A DNA stretch of 64,000 bases from Serratia inhibens (GTDB lineage Bacteria; Pseudomonadota; Gammaproteobacteria; Enterobacterales; Enterobacteriaceae), in NCBI RefSeq assembly GCF_003591175.1, contig NZ_QYYG01000006.1, forward strand, positions 233,379 to 297,378. Reading direction: 5' to 3'. Shown here piece after piece: positions 17,149-26,433 of this stretch (the first letter of the stretch is position 1; the number at the start of each line of letters is the position of its first letter). The notes under the pieces are model-generated. The model saw only the letters and a list, made by a program, of their open reading frames with translations, ran no database searches and was not told the origin of the DNA. Position numbers and translations under genes: made by a program.

Positions 17149-18135
17149 ATGTCGACATTTACCGACCCCTGGGAACGTAAGTTTTATTATTTGCGGCTCT
17201 CCATTACGGATGTGTGTAACTTCCGTTGCAGCTATTGTTTGCCTGATGGGTATCGTCCCACTGGGGGCAATAACAAAAGCTTTCTGACGTTGGATGAAAT
17301 TCGGCGGGTTACGCGGGCTTTTGCCGCCTGCGGCACGGAAAAGATCCGTCTGACCGGCGGCGAACCGTCACTGCGCAGAGATTTTGTCGAGATCATTGAA
17401 ACCGTCAGACAAAATCCGGAAATCAGCAATATTGCCATGACCACCAATGGCTACCGCATGGCGCGTGATGTGGCGCGTTGGCGGGCTGCGGGGCTGACGT
17501 CCATTAACGTCAGTGTGGACAGCCTGGATGCCAACCAGTTTCACGCCATTACCGGCCAGGACAAGTTCAGGCAGGTTATGGACGGAATTGACGCTGCCTT
17601 TACGGCGGGTTTTGACAAGGTCAAGGTCAATACCGTTTTGATGCGCGGGATCAATCATCATAGCCTGCAGACGTTCCTTGACTGGATTAAGCACCGCCCG
17701 ATTCAGCTGCGTTTTATCGAACTGATGGAAACGGGAGAAGGGCGAGATTTGTTCCGCCAACATCATGTTTCGGGCGAGGTGATCCGTGAACGCCTGGTCG
17801 CCATGGGGTGGCAGCGCCGGGATCAAGAGCGTAGCGCAGGCCCGGCTCAGGTGTTTTTTCACCCTGATTACCTGGGGGAAATCGGCCTGATAATGCCGTA
17901 CGAAAAGAACTTCTGCGCTAGTTGTAACCGGCTGCGAGTCTCGGCAACGGGGAAGTTGCATCTGTGCCTGTTTGGTGACGGCGGCATTGTCTTGCGCGAC
18001 CTGTTGCAGTCCGACAGCAGCCAGCAAGAATTGCAGGAGCGTATTGCACACAGTTTATTGCAGAAAAAACAAACGCATTTCCTGCATCAGGGAAATACCG
18101 GCATCACGCAAAACCTGTCGTTTATCGGGGGGTAA
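17149..18135 (+). CDS. moaA: GTP 3',8-cyclase MoaA
   Basis: Radical-SAM enzyme of the first step of molybdenum-cofactor synthesis (GTP to 3',8-cyclo-GTP, which MoaC turns into cPMP). 328 residues from ATG 17149, chosen for its GGGAGG ribosome site and match to E. coli MoaA (329 aa). The SAM-cluster motif is C23-x3-C27-x2-C30 (VCNFRCSYC). The C-terminal cluster ligands are in [19 protein letters not shown], and the essential GG ends the protein. Nothing resembling the molybdenum-cofactor riboswitch that precedes E. coli moaA was recognised in the ~110 bases between the cio terminator and the start. Confidence 0.96.
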   Translation: MSTFTDPWERKFYYLRLSITDVCNFRCSYCLPDGYRPTGGNNKSFLTLDEIRRVTRAFAACGTEKIRLTGGEPSLRRDFVEIIETVRQNPEISNIAMTTNGYRMARDVARWRAAGLTSINVSVDSLDANQFHAITGQDKFRQVMDGIDAAFTAGFDKVKVNTVLMRGINHHSLQTFLDWIKHRPIQLRFIELMETGEGRDLFRQHHVSGEVIRERLVAMGWQRRDQERSAGPAQVFFHPDYLGEIGLIMPYEKNFCASCNRLRVSATGKLHLCLFGDGGIVLRDLLQSDSSQQELQERIAHSLLQKKQTHFLHQGNTGITQNLSFIGG

Positions 18136-18154
18136 ATGTTACTGGAGAAAGACC

Positions 18155-18277
18155 ATGACCAAAACTTCGGCTGAATTGGTCCTTTCAAACCGGGCAGTGT
18201 CGGCAGCCGGGGCTTGCCGCCATCCGCGTGCACCCTCCGCTCCTTGTCAATTCGTTCCTTATTTAAAGAAAGTGTAA
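18155..18277 (+). pseudogene. moaB: moaB remnant, 40-codon internally deleted reading frame
   Basis: Between moaA and moaC, exactly where E. coli has moaB (170 aa), a 40-codon frame survives with an ACTGGAGAAAG ribosome site. It starts MTKTSAEL, like a MoaB N-terminus, and ends [11 protein letters not shown], like the MoaB C-terminus (PCNFxPxLKK). The middle has only traces ([13 protein letters not shown]). About 130 codons are missing, yet start, frame and stop are intact. MoaB is dispensable where MogA is present, so the rest of the pathway can still work. Confidence 0.75.
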
Positions 18278-18279
18278 TC

Positions 18280-18765
18280 ATGGCGTATTTCACACATATC
18301 AATACGATGGGCGAGGCCCATATGGTGGATGTCTCCGCCAAACCCGAGACGCAGCGTGAAGCCGTTGCCGAAGCTGCGGTGTCGATGAACCCGACAACGT
18401 TAAAAATGATCGTTGAAGGCAAACACCATAAAGGCGATGTTTTCGCTACCGCCCGTATTGCCGGTATTCAGGCGGCAAAGCGGACCTGGGAACTTATCCC
18501 GCTGTGCCATCCGTTAATGCTGAATAAAGTTGAAGTCACGCTGCGCGCCGATGAGCAAAACAATAGGGTGGTTATTCAGGCGCTGTGCCGTTTAAACGGT
18601 AAAACCGGCGTCGAGATGGAAGCCCTGACCGCCGCGTCGGTTGCGGCGCTGACCATTTATGACATGTGCAAAGCCGTGCAAAAAGACATCGTCATCGGCA
18701 ATGTGCGTTTACTGGCAAAGCGAGGAGGTAAATCCTCCGATTACACGGCGGTGGATCATGATTGA
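18280..18765 (+). CDS. moaC: Cyclic pyranopterin monophosphate synthase MoaC
   Basis: 161 residues, the same length as E. coli MoaC, starting [19 protein letters not shown]. It contains [31 protein letters not shown] and the [27 protein letters not shown] core that forms the active site. It converts 3',8-cyclo-GTP to cPMP with MoaA. It starts two bases after the moaB remnant's stop and overlaps moaD by 8 bases. Confidence 0.97.
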   Translation: MAYFTHINTMGEAHMVDVSAKPETQREAVAEAAVSMNPTTLKMIVEGKHHKGDVFATARIAGIQAAKRTWELIPLCHPLMLNKVEVTLRADEQNNRVVIQALCRLNGKTGVEMEALTAASVAALTIYDMCKAVQKDIVIGNVRLLAKRGGKSSDYTAVDHD

Positions 18766-19003
18766 GGTTTTATTCTTTGCTCAGGTGCGTGAGCTGATCG
18801 GTTGCCACCATTTGCAACTCCCTGCCGACTACGCCACGGTGGAGAAATTACGCCAGGCACTGTTGTTAAAAGGCCACCGTTGGGCGCTGGCGCTGGAGGG
18901 CGATAAACTTTTGGCAGCGGTAAACCAAACGCTGGTGCCTTTCGATCACCCCTTGAATGCCGGTGATGAAGTGGCCTTTTATCCGCCGGTAACCGGGGGC
19001 TGA
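18758..19003 (+). CDS. moaD: Molybdopterin synthase small subunit MoaD
   Basis: 81 residues, ubiquitin-like sulfur carrier. It ends in the VTGG tail whose terminal Gly is thiocarboxylated to donate sulfur to cPMP. The start [15 protein letters not shown] matches the family. It overlaps moaC by 8 bases and is followed by moaE after one base, so translation is coupled. Confidence 0.95.
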   Translation: MIEVLFFAQVRELIGCHHLQLPADYATVEKLRQALLLKGHRWALALEGDKLLAAVNQTLVPFDHPLNAGDEVAFYPPVTGG

Positions 19004-19004
19004 G

Positions 19005-19454
19005 ATGCAAAACAAAATTGTCGTCGATACCGGGAATTTTGATATCGCGCGGGAACATCAATGGTTAACAGCCTCTGAGACCGAGGGTGCCGTGGTCACT
19101 TTCGTCGGTAAAGTACGAAATAATAACCTGGGCAGCGATGTCAGTTCCCTGACGTTGGAACATTATCCCGGCATGACCGAAAAGTTGTTGGCGCAGATTG
19201 TTGATGAAGCCCGCCTCCGTTGGCCGCTGGGGCGGGTGGTCGTGTTTCACCGCATCGGCGAGATGCAGGCTGGAGATGGCATCGTTTTGGTCGGCGTCAG
19301 CAGCGCTCATAGAACCGACGCCTTTCTTGCCGCCGAATTTATTATGGATTATTTGAAAACCAAAGCGCCATTCTGGAAAAGGGAATCAACGCCGCAGGGG
19401 GAACGATGGGTTGCCGCAAGGGAAAAAGATTGTGCGGCAGTTGAACGCTGGTAG
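19005..19454 (+). CDS. moaE: Molybdopterin synthase catalytic subunit MoaE
   Basis: 149 residues. The catalytic subunit makes molybdopterin from cPMP with MoaD. Family motifs are GAVVTFVGKVRNNN, HYPGMTEKLL, HRIGEMQAGD and FIMDYLKTKAPFWKRE, the last holding the active-site Lys. It is the last gene of the moaA-C-D-E cluster and is followed by a strong hairpin. Confidence 0.96.
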   Translation: MQNKIVVDTGNFDIAREHQWLTASETEGAVVTFVGKVRNNNLGSDVSSLTLEHYPGMTEKLLAQIVDEARLRWPLGRVVVFHRIGEMQAGDGIVLVGVSSAHRTDAFLAAEFIMDYLKTKAPFWKRESTPQGERWVAAREKDCAAVERW

Positions 19455-19482
19455 TTATCTGAATATTTTATTCCCATCAGGT

Positions 19483-19508
19483 TTCGGCACGGTTGGCACC
19501 GTGCCGAA
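19483..19508. terminator. Hairpin between convergent moaE and the bestrophin gene
   Basis: A perfect 10-bp stem TTCGGCACGG / CCGTGCCGAA with a 6-base loop. There is no T-run on either strand, so it may work with Rho or as an mRNA-stabilising end. Confidence 0.5.
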
Positions 19509-19516
19509 GAGTAGCG

Positions 19517-20434
19517 TCAGATCAGATTGAAATAACGGTCGGGTTTGAGCGGGGCAGGCAGAGGTTTTTGATTGTTCATTTCCATCAGATTCCGTTCGAT
19601 GGTATTGCAGATGGCATTCAATGGCAGATCATTGGCGCTGGTACCAAAAGGATCTTCCAACTCTTCGGCCAGTGAGTCCCAGGATAAAAAGGTATAGGAA
19701 ATAAAGACGGAAACGAACGGCGTCATATAATGCAAATCAGAAACCAGCGCAAACGGCAGCAAGCTACAGAATAAATAAACGGTGCGTTGCAGGATCAGCG
19801 TGTAGGCGAAAGGCACTGGCGTATTGGCTATTCTTTCGCAACCGCCGAGAACATGTGCCAGTTCATCCAGTTTATTATCGAGCATTCTATAGGTGACATC
19901 GCTTAATTTACCCTCCAGGCGCAACTTGCCGATTTCATTACCCAATAACAACAAGACTCTGTTCGTGGGCATTGGGCTGGCGATGACCTCCGAGAATGCC
20001 TCTCTCGGTAAAATGCGATATAAATCATCAGTGGGATCGGTGTTTCTTAATTGATGCTTCAAGCTCCAGCTAAACGCAATAAGATATTTTGCTATTTCAT
20101 CATGAGATTTTTTATCTTCTGGGAGCCGGTTTTTTAATTGTCTTAATAATGTGCGTTCCGCTATCAGCAAGGTTCCCCATAACATTCTCGCTTCAACAAA
20201 ACGGCTATAGCTGGCACTGTTGCGAAAACCCAGAAAAATAGCGATGGCGATCCCCAGAAGACTAAAGGGGGCAATGGTGAGATGTATGCCAAGTTGTTCA
20301 TACCACTGATAAATAATGATGGCGACAATAGACATGAGGATATTTAAAAACAGACGAAAGGTGATTTTTGACAGTACCGAACCGTGCCAATCAAACAGGC
20401 GAAGAAACCAGTGCTGGTTTGGGCGAATAATCAT
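19517..20434 (-). CDS. yneE: Bestrophin-family channel protein (YneE-like)
   Basis: 305 residues of the bestrophin/UPF0187 family, pentameric ion channels of the inner membrane. The start MIIRPNQHWFLRLFDWHGSVLSKI and the FLGFRNSASYSRFVEARMLWG motif are typical of bacterial members such as E. coli YneE. The physiological ion is uncertain; a Klebsiella homologue conducts sodium. It is convergent with moaE and is the last recognisable gene of the accessory block before perM. Confidence 0.88.
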   Translation of the reverse strand: MIIRPNQHWFLRLFDWHGSVLSKITFRLFLNILMSIVAIIIYQWYEQLGIHLTIAPFSLLGIAIAIFLGFRNSASYSRFVEARMLWGTLLIAERTLLRQLKNRLPEDKKSHDEIAKYLIAFSWSLKHQLRNTDPTDDLYRILPREAFSEVIASPMPTNRVLLLLGNEIGKLRLEGKLSDVTYRMLDNKLDELAHVLGGCERIANTPVPFAYTLILQRTVYLFCSLLPFALVSDLHYMTPFVSVFISYTFLSWDSLAEELEDPFGTSANDLPLNAICNTIERNLMEMNNQKPLPAPLKPDRYFNLI

Positions 20435-21040
20435 GGGTTTACTACTCCCTGGTAGTTTGCTTTTGGCTGTGATCTTTTTAGTGATGATTAGTTATCATGG
20501 CCGATAATATGTAACAATGTATGAGATTTATCGTCGGCAGGTGAATTTTTAATGTATGACATATGGCGATGCTAATCAGACTTTATGAGTCAGTGATTAA
20601 ATTATCTGATTTATTTATTCAATAATCAATACGTCAGAAAAATAATTAGGCTTGTGATGTGAAGATAAATAAGACTTATTGAGCAACCCACCGTTTGCAC
20701 GCCCGGTTTTCGTTTAATGGCCGAGACGCGGAGGCCAAATGAGAGCAAATATTATTTGCTCCCAACGGAATGCCATGCGCATTGCCGGGATGCGCGGATT
20801 GAGATTCGGCCTGGTTTTTTAAGGATACGCTTGCCCTGGGCTCTGGTATTCTTATGGAGCATGTTGTGAGTTGGATGTTTCCTGGGCGGAAAATCCAATC
20901 AGTCAGGTGTTGAAGCATAGCGGGCTCGTTCAGTGATTTTGAGTGTCGGTGTGCCCAAACCTGTACCCCGTTCATTTCATAAAAAGATCCACTCCAGGAA
21001 CCGCAATGCCTGCAAGTCAAACCTCTGGGAGCACTCTCTG
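20435..21040. other. Intergenic region at the right edge of the accessory block
   Basis: 606 bases between the bestrophin gene and perM. The left half is AT-rich and probably carries the bestrophin promoter. The right half (about 20690-21030) has ordinary GC and open minus-strand sequence, but nothing in it matches a known protein. It may be debris from the insertion that split bepA from perM. Confidence 0.4.
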
Positions 21041-22111
21041 ATGTTGGAGATGTTATTACAATGGTACCGCCGACGCTTTACCGATCCGCAGGCTATCGCG
21101 CTGCTGGTGATTCTGGTCGCCGGGTTCCTTATTCTCTATTTTCTGCACGGCATTCTGACGCCACTGCTGGTGGCCATCGTGCTGGCGTACCTGCTTGAGT
21201 GGCCGACCGCACGGCTGCAGCGTATCGGTTGTTCGCGCAATTGGGCGGCGAGCATGGTGATGATCATGTTCGCCGGCATCGCGATGCTGCTGGTGTTTGT
21301 GGTGGCGCCGACCGCCTGGCAGCAGGGTATCAACCTGATGACCGATCTGCCGGGGATGCTCAATCAGTTCTATAACTTCGCGGCGACGCTGCCGAAGCGT
21401 TATCCGGCGCTGGTCGATGCCGGCATCATCGATATGATGGCGGAGAACCTGCGCGGTCGGCTGTCGGGCATGGGGGAGTCGGTGGTGAAATTCTCGCTGG
21501 CTTCACTGGTCGGGCTGCTGACGTTGGCGATTTACCTGATTCTGGTGCCGATGATGATGTTCTTCCTGTTGAAGGACAAAGAGCAAATGCTCAACGCGGT
21601 GCGCCGCGTGTTGCCGCGCAATCGCGGGTTGGCAGGGCAGGTGTGGATCGAGATGAACCAGCAGATCACCAATTATATCCGCGGCAAGGTGCTGGAGATG
21701 GTGATCGTCGGCGTGGCGACCTATCTGGTGTTCGTTATTTTGGATATGCGCTATTCGCTGTTGCTGGCGGTGCTGGTCGGTTTCTCGGTACTGATCCCCT
21801 ATATAGGCGCGGTGTTGGTGACCATTCCGGTGGTGGTGGTGGCGATGTTCCAGTGGGGCGTCGGGGCCGATTTCTGGACGCTGATTGTCGCCTATCTGGT
21901 GGTGCAGGCGCTGGACGGCAACCTGTTGGTGCCAATCCTGTTCTCCGAGGCGGTCAATTTGCACCCGCTGGTGATTATCTTGTCGGTGATCATCTTTGGC
22001 GGGCTGTGGGGTTTTTGGGGGGTGTTCTTTGCTATCCCATTAGCCACGCTGGTGAAGGCGGTGATACACGCCTGGCCGGACGAACTGCGGGTGGAAACGG
22101 AACAAGATTAA
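21041..22111 (+). CDS. perM: AI-2E family transporter PerM
   Basis: 356 residues with about eight membrane helices. ATG 21041 gives MLEMLLQWYRRRFTDPQAIALLVILVAGF, matching E. coli PerM (353 aa), so a longer upstream frame is not used. Conserved blocks are VAIVLAYLLEWP, LLKDKEQMLNAVRRVLPRNRGLAG and IPYIGAVLVTIPVV. The family includes the putative AI-2 exporter TqsA and Na+/H+ antiporter-like proteins; the PerM substrate is not established. Confidence 0.94.
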   Translation: MLEMLLQWYRRRFTDPQAIALLVILVAGFLILYFLHGILTPLLVAIVLAYLLEWPTARLQRIGCSRNWAASMVMIMFAGIAMLLVFVVAPTAWQQGINLMTDLPGMLNQFYNFAATLPKRYPALVDAGIIDMMAENLRGRLSGMGESVVKFSLASLVGLLTLAIYLILVPMMMFFLLKDKEQMLNAVRRVLPRNRGLAGQVWIEMNQQITNYIRGKVLEMVIVGVATYLVFVILDMRYSLLLAVLVGFSVLIPYIGAVLVTIPVVVVAMFQWGVGADFWTLIVAYLVVQALDGNLLVPILFSEAVNLHPLVIILSVIIFGGLWGFWGVFFAIPLATLVKAVIHAWPDELRVETEQD

Positions 22112-22159
22112 GCGGGAATGACGAAGCGCAGCAGGCGGTGCCGCTGCGCTTCGCGAGAA

Positions 22160-22624
22160 TTATTGCTGCAGGTAACTCAGAACGATGTCGTGATGATTGG
22201 TGGTTTTGAAATCATCGAACACTTTCTCGACTTTACCTTTGGTATCAATCAGGAAGCTGATGCGGTGAATACCGTCATAGGTTTTCCCCATGAAGGTTTT
22301 TTCACCCCAAACGCCGAACTGCTGCGCCACCTGATGATCCTCATCAGATAACAGCGTGAAGTTTAACAATTCTTTCTCGGCAAAACGCGACAGCTTCTCT
22401 GGTTTATCCGTGCTGATACCCAGCACTTCGACACCCGCTTTTTTCAAATCATCCATGTTATCCCGCAGGCCACAGGCCTGAACGGTACAACCCGGCGTCA
22501 TCGCTTTGGGATAAAAATAAACAAGCACTCGCTGTCCCTGGAAGTCGGCCAAATTAATTTCCTCACCGTCCTGGTCAGGCAAACTAAATTTCGGCGCTGT
22601 GTCACCGGCTTTCAATGGGCTCAT
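22160..22624 (-). CDS. bcp: Thioredoxin-dependent thiol peroxidase Bcp
   Basis: 154 residues, an atypical 2-Cys peroxiredoxin that reduces H2O2 and organic hydroperoxides. The peroxidatic Cys is in YPKAMTPGCT, with the resolving Cys five residues later (CTVQAC). ATG 22624 has GGAG seven bases upstream and is preferred over the overlapping GTG. It starts two bases after the gcvR stop, so the two are co-transcribed as in E. coli. Confidence 0.96.
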   Translation of the reverse strand: MSPLKAGDTAPKFSLPDQDGEEINLADFQGQRVLVYFYPKAMTPGCTVQACGLRDNMDDLKKAGVEVLGISTDKPEKLSRFAEKELLNFTLLSDEDHQVAQQFGVWGEKTFMGKTYDGIHRISFLIDTKGKVEKVFDDFKTTNHHDIVLSYLQQ

Positions 22625-22626
22625 CA

Positions 22627-23196
22627 CTACTCTCCATCTTTCTCATCATGCTGTGGATAGTTAACAACGCTAATACTGCCTTGTGCGTTCAATTCTGTAC
22701 ATAGGCGATGAAAGGCTTGCTCGATATTTGATGCATCCGCGTCGCCGGGGCTGTGCGCGGTGATCTGAATGTAAAGCTGCGGCGGCAGGTGACCTTCCGC
22801 CGGTTGGGTTCTGGACACCAGCTCGGCAATGTTCATCTGGCTGGAGTCGAACAGATCGGTGAAGCGCTCAATGATGTGCGGGGAGTCTTTCACCTCAACC
22901 TGAACCCACACCGTGGCCGGCATCGGGGGCCTTTCATGCGAGTTGGTGCGTTTCATCACAATCAGCAACTCCAGCTCCGCACCTTTTTGCGGCAGAGTGG
23001 ATTCAATCAGGGTAATCGCGTTCCAACTGCCGGAAAGCAGCATGATGAAAGTGAACTCCTCACCCAGCATGGCCAGACGGCTATCTTCGATATTGCATCC
23101 GCAACTGCTGACGTGGCGGGTGATGGCATTAACGATTCCGGGGCGGTCGGCGCCGAGCGCGGTAATCACGAGATAGTGTTCATCTGGCTTAGGCAA
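22627..23196 (-). CDS. gcvR: Glycine cleavage system repressor GcvR (TTG start)
   Basis: 189 residues from TTG 23196 (LPKPDEHYLVITALGADRPG), nearly the E. coli length of 190. AGGAAG lies 6-12 bases upstream of the TTG. An in-frame ATG at 23232 would add 12 residues with no counterpart in E. coli. Two ACT domains: 8-80 (IVNAITRHVSSCGCNIEDSRLAMLGEEF) and ~95-170. GcvR binds GcvA and, when glycine is scarce, blocks gcv activation. It is divergent from dapA and upstream of bcp. Confidence 0.92.
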   Translation of the reverse strand: MPKPDEHYLVITALGADRPGIVNAITRHVSSCGCNIEDSRLAMLGEEFTFIMLLSGSWNAITLIESTLPQKGAELELLIVMKRTNSHERPPMPATVWVQVEVKDSPHIIERFTDLFDSSQMNIAELVSRTQPAEGHLPPQLYIQITAHSPGDADASNIEQAFHRLCTELNAQGSISVVNYPQHDEKDGE

Positions 23197-23342
23197 AATG
23201 GATCTTCCTGTCGTGCTCAATGGGGTTACCATGGTAAACATAAAAAAAACCGCCTGCCAAGCGCTTACAACGCTGTTGTTCGCTTGCTTTTGGATAGGCA
23301 GCAAAAGTACCATGAGTGACTTGTTTGTGGAGGGGACGGCCA

Positions 23343-24224
23343 ATGTTTACGGGAAGTATTGTTGCACTGGTTACGCCGATGGACGACAAAGGTGCTGTCG
23401 ATCGTGCGAGCCTAAAAAAACTGATTGATTATCATGTAGCCAGTGGGACCTCGGCCATTGTTTCCGTAGGGACGACCGGCGAGTCCGCAACGCTTGCCCA
23501 TGACGAGCACGTTGAAGTGGTATTGCAGACGCTGGAGCTGGCCGCAGGCCGCATTCCGGTGATCGCCGGCACGGGCTCCAACGCCACCGCCGAAGCCATT
23601 TCGCTGACCAAAAGCTTCGAAAATACCGGCGTAGTGGGTTGCCTGACGGTAACGCCTTACTACAATAAGCCGACCCAGGAAGGGCTGTACCAGCACTTCA
23701 AGGCGATTGCCGAAAGCACCGCGCTGCCGCAGATCCTCTATAACGTGCCTTCACGCACCGGTTGTGACATGCTGCCGCCGGTGATTGCGCGTTTAGCAAA
23801 AATCAAGAATATTGTTGCCGTTAAAGAGGCAACAGGGAACTTAAGTCGTGTAAGTCAGATCCAAGTGCTGGTTGATGATGAAGATTTCATTTTGCTGAGC
23901 GGCGATGACGCCAGCGGTCTGGATTTCATGCAACTGGGCGGCAAAGGGGTGATTTCCGTGACGGCCAACGTGGCGGCGCGTGAAATGGCGCAGCTTTGCA
24001 CGCTGGCGGCACAGGGCAACTTTGCTGAAGCACGCCGCTTGAATCAGCGCTTGATGCCGTTGCATCAGGATTTGTTTGTAGAAGCAAACCCAATTCCGGT
24101 GAAATGGGCCTGTAAGGCATTGGGATTGATGGCAACCGATACGATGCGTCTGCCTATGACGCCGTTGACCGACGCTGCTCGCCCGATCGTTGAGCGTGCG
24201 TTGAAAAGCGCCGGTTTGCTGTAA
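23343..24224 (+). CDS. dapA: 4-hydroxy-tetrahydrodipicolinate synthase DapA
   Basis: 293 residues from ATG 23343 ([17 protein letters not shown]), after a GAGGGGAC ribosome site. It condenses pyruvate with aspartate semialdehyde at the start of the DAP/lysine pathway. The TIM-barrel motifs are visible: GTTGESATL, the catalytic Tyr in [10 protein letters not shown] and the Schiff-base Lys in VKEATGNL. It is followed after 16 bases by bamC, as in E. coli. Confidence 0.97.
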   Translation: MFTGSIVALVTPMDDKGAVDRASLKKLIDYHVASGTSAIVSVGTTGESATLAHDEHVEVVLQTLELAAGRIPVIAGTGSNATAEAISLTKSFENTGVVGCLTVTPYYNKPTQEGLYQHFKAIAESTALPQILYNVPSRTGCDMLPPVIARLAKIKNIVAVKEATGNLSRVSQIQVLVDDEDFILLSGDDASGLDFMQLGGKGVISVTANVAAREMAQLCTLAAQGNFAEARRLNQRLMPLHQDLFVEANPIPVKWACKALGLMATDTMRLPMTPLTDAARPIVERALKSAGLL

Positions 24225-24240
24225 CTCTAAGGGAAATTTG

Positions 24241-25293
24241 ATGGTTTATTCATTGCAAAAGTCGACGGTAGCAAAAGTCGTGGGTATTTCGCTGGTTATG
24301 ATGTTGGCCGCCTGTACCACCGATCAACGTTACAAACGCCAGGTCAGCGGCGATGAGTCTTATCTCAACGCGTCGGAGCTCAAACCGTTGAACGCGCCGG
24401 CCGGTATGATCCTGCCGGTGCAGAGCGGGAATTATGATGTTCCGGCAACCACGCTGAAAGGCGGCGTTGGCAAGCAACTGGATATTCGTCCGCCGGTGCA
24501 GCCGTTGGCGTTGCTGAGCGGTTCACGTGCGCAATATGCCGGTGACAGCGGTACGCTGCTGCTGGAAAACAGCCCGCAGAACCAGAACCTGTGGTCACGC
24601 GTCGTCAGCATGTTGCAGACGAAAAATATCGCCATTGCCTCACGTCAGGATGCCGGCCAGACCCTGACTACCGATTGGGTTAAGTGGAATCGTCTGGATG
24701 AAGACAACCAGTACGAAGGCCGCTACCAGATCAGCGTGCAGCAGCAGGGCTACCAGCAGGCGCTGGTGGTGAAAACCGTCGGTTTGCAGCAGCAGGGCAA
24801 AACCGAGCAGATTACCGACCCTTCTGAAGTGCAGCGTTACAACGGCATGATGATGAACACTATCGTTGAGGGGCTGGACAAGCAGGACAACCTGGCGAGC
24901 AGCCAAACGGCCAACCGCTTCGGCGCACTGGACGTGCAGAGCGGCGCGGATGACACCGGCTTGCCGATGTTGGTCGTGCGTGGTCCGTACACCGTAGTGT
25001 GGGATCGCCTGCCTGCGGCGTTGGAAAAACTGGGGATGAAAGTGGGTGACCGCAGCCGTCCGCAGGGCACCGTCGCCGTGACCTACAAATCCCTGAGCGG
25101 TAGCGACTGGGATGCATTGGGCGCCAAGGATCCTGAACTGACCGAAGGTGATTACAAACTGCAGGTGGGTGATTTGAACAACCGCACCAGCCTGCAATTT
25201 ATCGATCCGAAAGGGAAACCGTTGACCCAGTCGCAAAACGACGGGTTGGTTGCGGCATTCCAGGCTGCGTTCAGTAAAACCAGCGTTAAATAA
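24241..25293 (+). CDS. bamC: BAM complex lipoprotein BamC
   Basis: 350 residues. The lipoprotein signal ends LAACT (Cys 25). The unstructured N-terminal stretch ([24 protein letters not shown]) that contacts BamD is conserved, followed by two helix-grip domains. It is a non-essential accessory subunit of the outer-membrane beta-barrel assembly machine. AAGGGA precedes ATG 24241. It forms an operon with dapA and ends at a strong terminator. Confidence 0.95.
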   Translation: MVYSLQKSTVAKVVGISLVMMLAACTTDQRYKRQVSGDESYLNASELKPLNAPAGMILPVQSGNYDVPATTLKGGVGKQLDIRPPVQPLALLSGSRAQYAGDSGTLLLENSPQNQNLWSRVVSMLQTKNIAIASRQDAGQTLTTDWVKWNRLDEDNQYEGRYQISVQQQGYQQALVVKTVGLQQQGKTEQITDPSEVQRYNGMMMNTIVEGLDKQDNLASSQTANRFGALDVQSGADDTGLPMLVVRGPYTVVWDRLPAALEKLGMKVGDRSRPQGTVAVTYKSLSGSDWDALGAKDPELTEGDYKLQVGDLNNRTSLQFIDPKGKPLTQSQNDGLVAAFQAAFSKTSVK

Positions 25294-25295
25294 CT

Positions 25296-25320
25296 AAAAA
25301 GGGGCTGCGGCCCCTTTTTG
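25296..25320 (+). terminator. Terminator of dapA-bamC
   Basis: AAAAAGGGGC-TGCG-GCCCCTTTTT: a GC-core hairpin extended by A/T pairs and ending in a T-run, 3 bases after the bamC stop. Confidence 0.93.
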
Positions 25321-25330
25321 TTTTGTCTGC

Positions 25331-25346
25331 ACGGTATCGTTTGCGT
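25331..25346. promoter_or_regulatory. PurR operator of purC
   Basis: ACGGTATCGTTTGCGT agrees with the PurR consensus ACGCAAACGTTTGCGT at 13 of 16 positions, with a perfect right half. It lies ~204 bases before purC, displaced by an ERIC element. Confidence 0.7.
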
Positions 25347-25403
25347 TCCAGGTTTGGCACAATATGCCCATGTGTGTTGTTAAAGAATTCGTTGTATAAA
25401 TTT

Positions 25404-25530
25404 TATACCCAATAGATTTCAAGCGACAGCCAGGCGGCAAGTGCGTGAATCTTCAGGAGCTTACTTGAGTAAGTGACTGGAGTGAGGGCACGCAGCCAAC
25501 AACGCTGTCGTTTGAAAGATGAAGGGTATT
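25404..25530. repeat. ERIC (IRU) repeat in the purC leader
   Basis: A full-length 127-bp ERIC. Imperfect inverted ends (TATACCCAATAGATTTCAAG ... TGAAAGATGAAGGGTATT) flank the conserved core GTGAATCTTCAGGAGCTTAC and AAGTGACTGGAGTGAGGGC. It ends 20 bases before purC and lies downstream of the PurR operator, so it is probably transcribed as a structured purC leader. Confidence 0.92.
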
Positions 25531-25549
25531 CTTTTATTGGAGTAATAAG

Positions 25550-26263
25550 ATGCAAAAAATAGCTGAGTTGTATCGCGGAAAGGCAAAAACCGTCTACACC
25601 ACCGAAAACCCCGATCTGCTGGTGTTAGAGTTCCGCAACGATACGTCAGCACTGGATGGTCAGCGCATTGAGCAGTTTGATCGCAAAGGCATGGTGAACA
25701 ACAAGTTCAACCATTTCATCATGAGCAAACTGGAAGAAGCCGGCATCCCGACGCAAATGGAACGCCTGCTGTCAGACAACGAAGTGCTGGTGAAGAAGCT
25801 CGATATGGTGCCGGTCGAATGCGTGATCCGCAACCGCGCCGCCGGTTCGCTGGTGAAGCGTTTGGGCATTGAAGAAGGTCTGGTGCTGAACCCGCCGCTG
25901 TTCGACCTGTTCCTGAAAAACGATGCGATGCACGATCCGATGGTCAACGAATCCTATTGCGAAACCTTCGGCTGGGTGAACAAAGAGCATCTGGCGCGCA
26001 TGCGTGAGCTGAGCTACAAGGCGAACGACGTACTGAGCAAGCTGTTTGACGACGCGGGCCTGATCCTGGTCGACTTCAAGCTGGAATTCGGTCTGTTCAA
26101 CGGCGAAGTGGTGCTGGGCGATGAGTTCTCGCCGGACGGCAGCCGCCTGTGGGACAAAAACACCCTGGACAAGATGGACAAAGACCGTTTCCGTCAAAGC
26201 CTGGGTGGCCTGATCGAGGCCTACGAAGAAGTGGCGCGCCGCATCGGCGTGAAGCTGGACTAA
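25550..26263 (+). CDS. purC: SAICAR synthetase PurC
   Basis: 237 residues, the same length as E. coli PurC. It joins aspartate to CAIR with ATP in purine synthesis. Conserved blocks are [10 protein letters not shown] at the N-terminus (ATP binding), [25 protein letters not shown] and [27 protein letters not shown] precedes the ATG. It is probably repressed by PurR through the site ~200 bases upstream. Confidence 0.97.
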   Translation: MQKIAELYRGKAKTVYTTENPDLLVLEFRNDTSALDGQRIEQFDRKGMVNNKFNHFIMSKLEEAGIPTQMERLLSDNEVLVKKLDMVPVECVIRNRAAGSLVKRLGIEEGLVLNPPLFDLFLKNDAMHDPMVNESYCETFGWVNKEHLARMRELSYKANDVLSKLFDDAGLILVDFKLEFGLFNGEVVLGDEFSPDGSRLWDKNTLDKMDKDRFRQSLGGLIEAYEEVARRIGVKLD

Positions 26264-26279
26264 ACGCTCTGCCGCAATA

Positions 26280-26320
26280 ACGGGGCCATCCAGCCGGAGC
26301 GCCCCGTCATTCATTTTCTC
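26280..26320 (+). terminator. Possible terminator of purC
   Basis: ACGGGGC / GCCCCGT arms with a 14-base loop, then CATTCATTTTCT. It lies 16 bases after the purC stop. The T-rich tail is interrupted, so its strength is uncertain. Confidence 0.5.
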
Positions 26321-26433
26321 TTTCGCCTGCATTTCCAGAAAAATTCTACATTTCCCGCATCGTTAACCATTTATAATGGCAATCAGTGGGCTAGTTTCCT
26401 ACGATTATTAAAAACCTAATCTGGAGTTTACTT

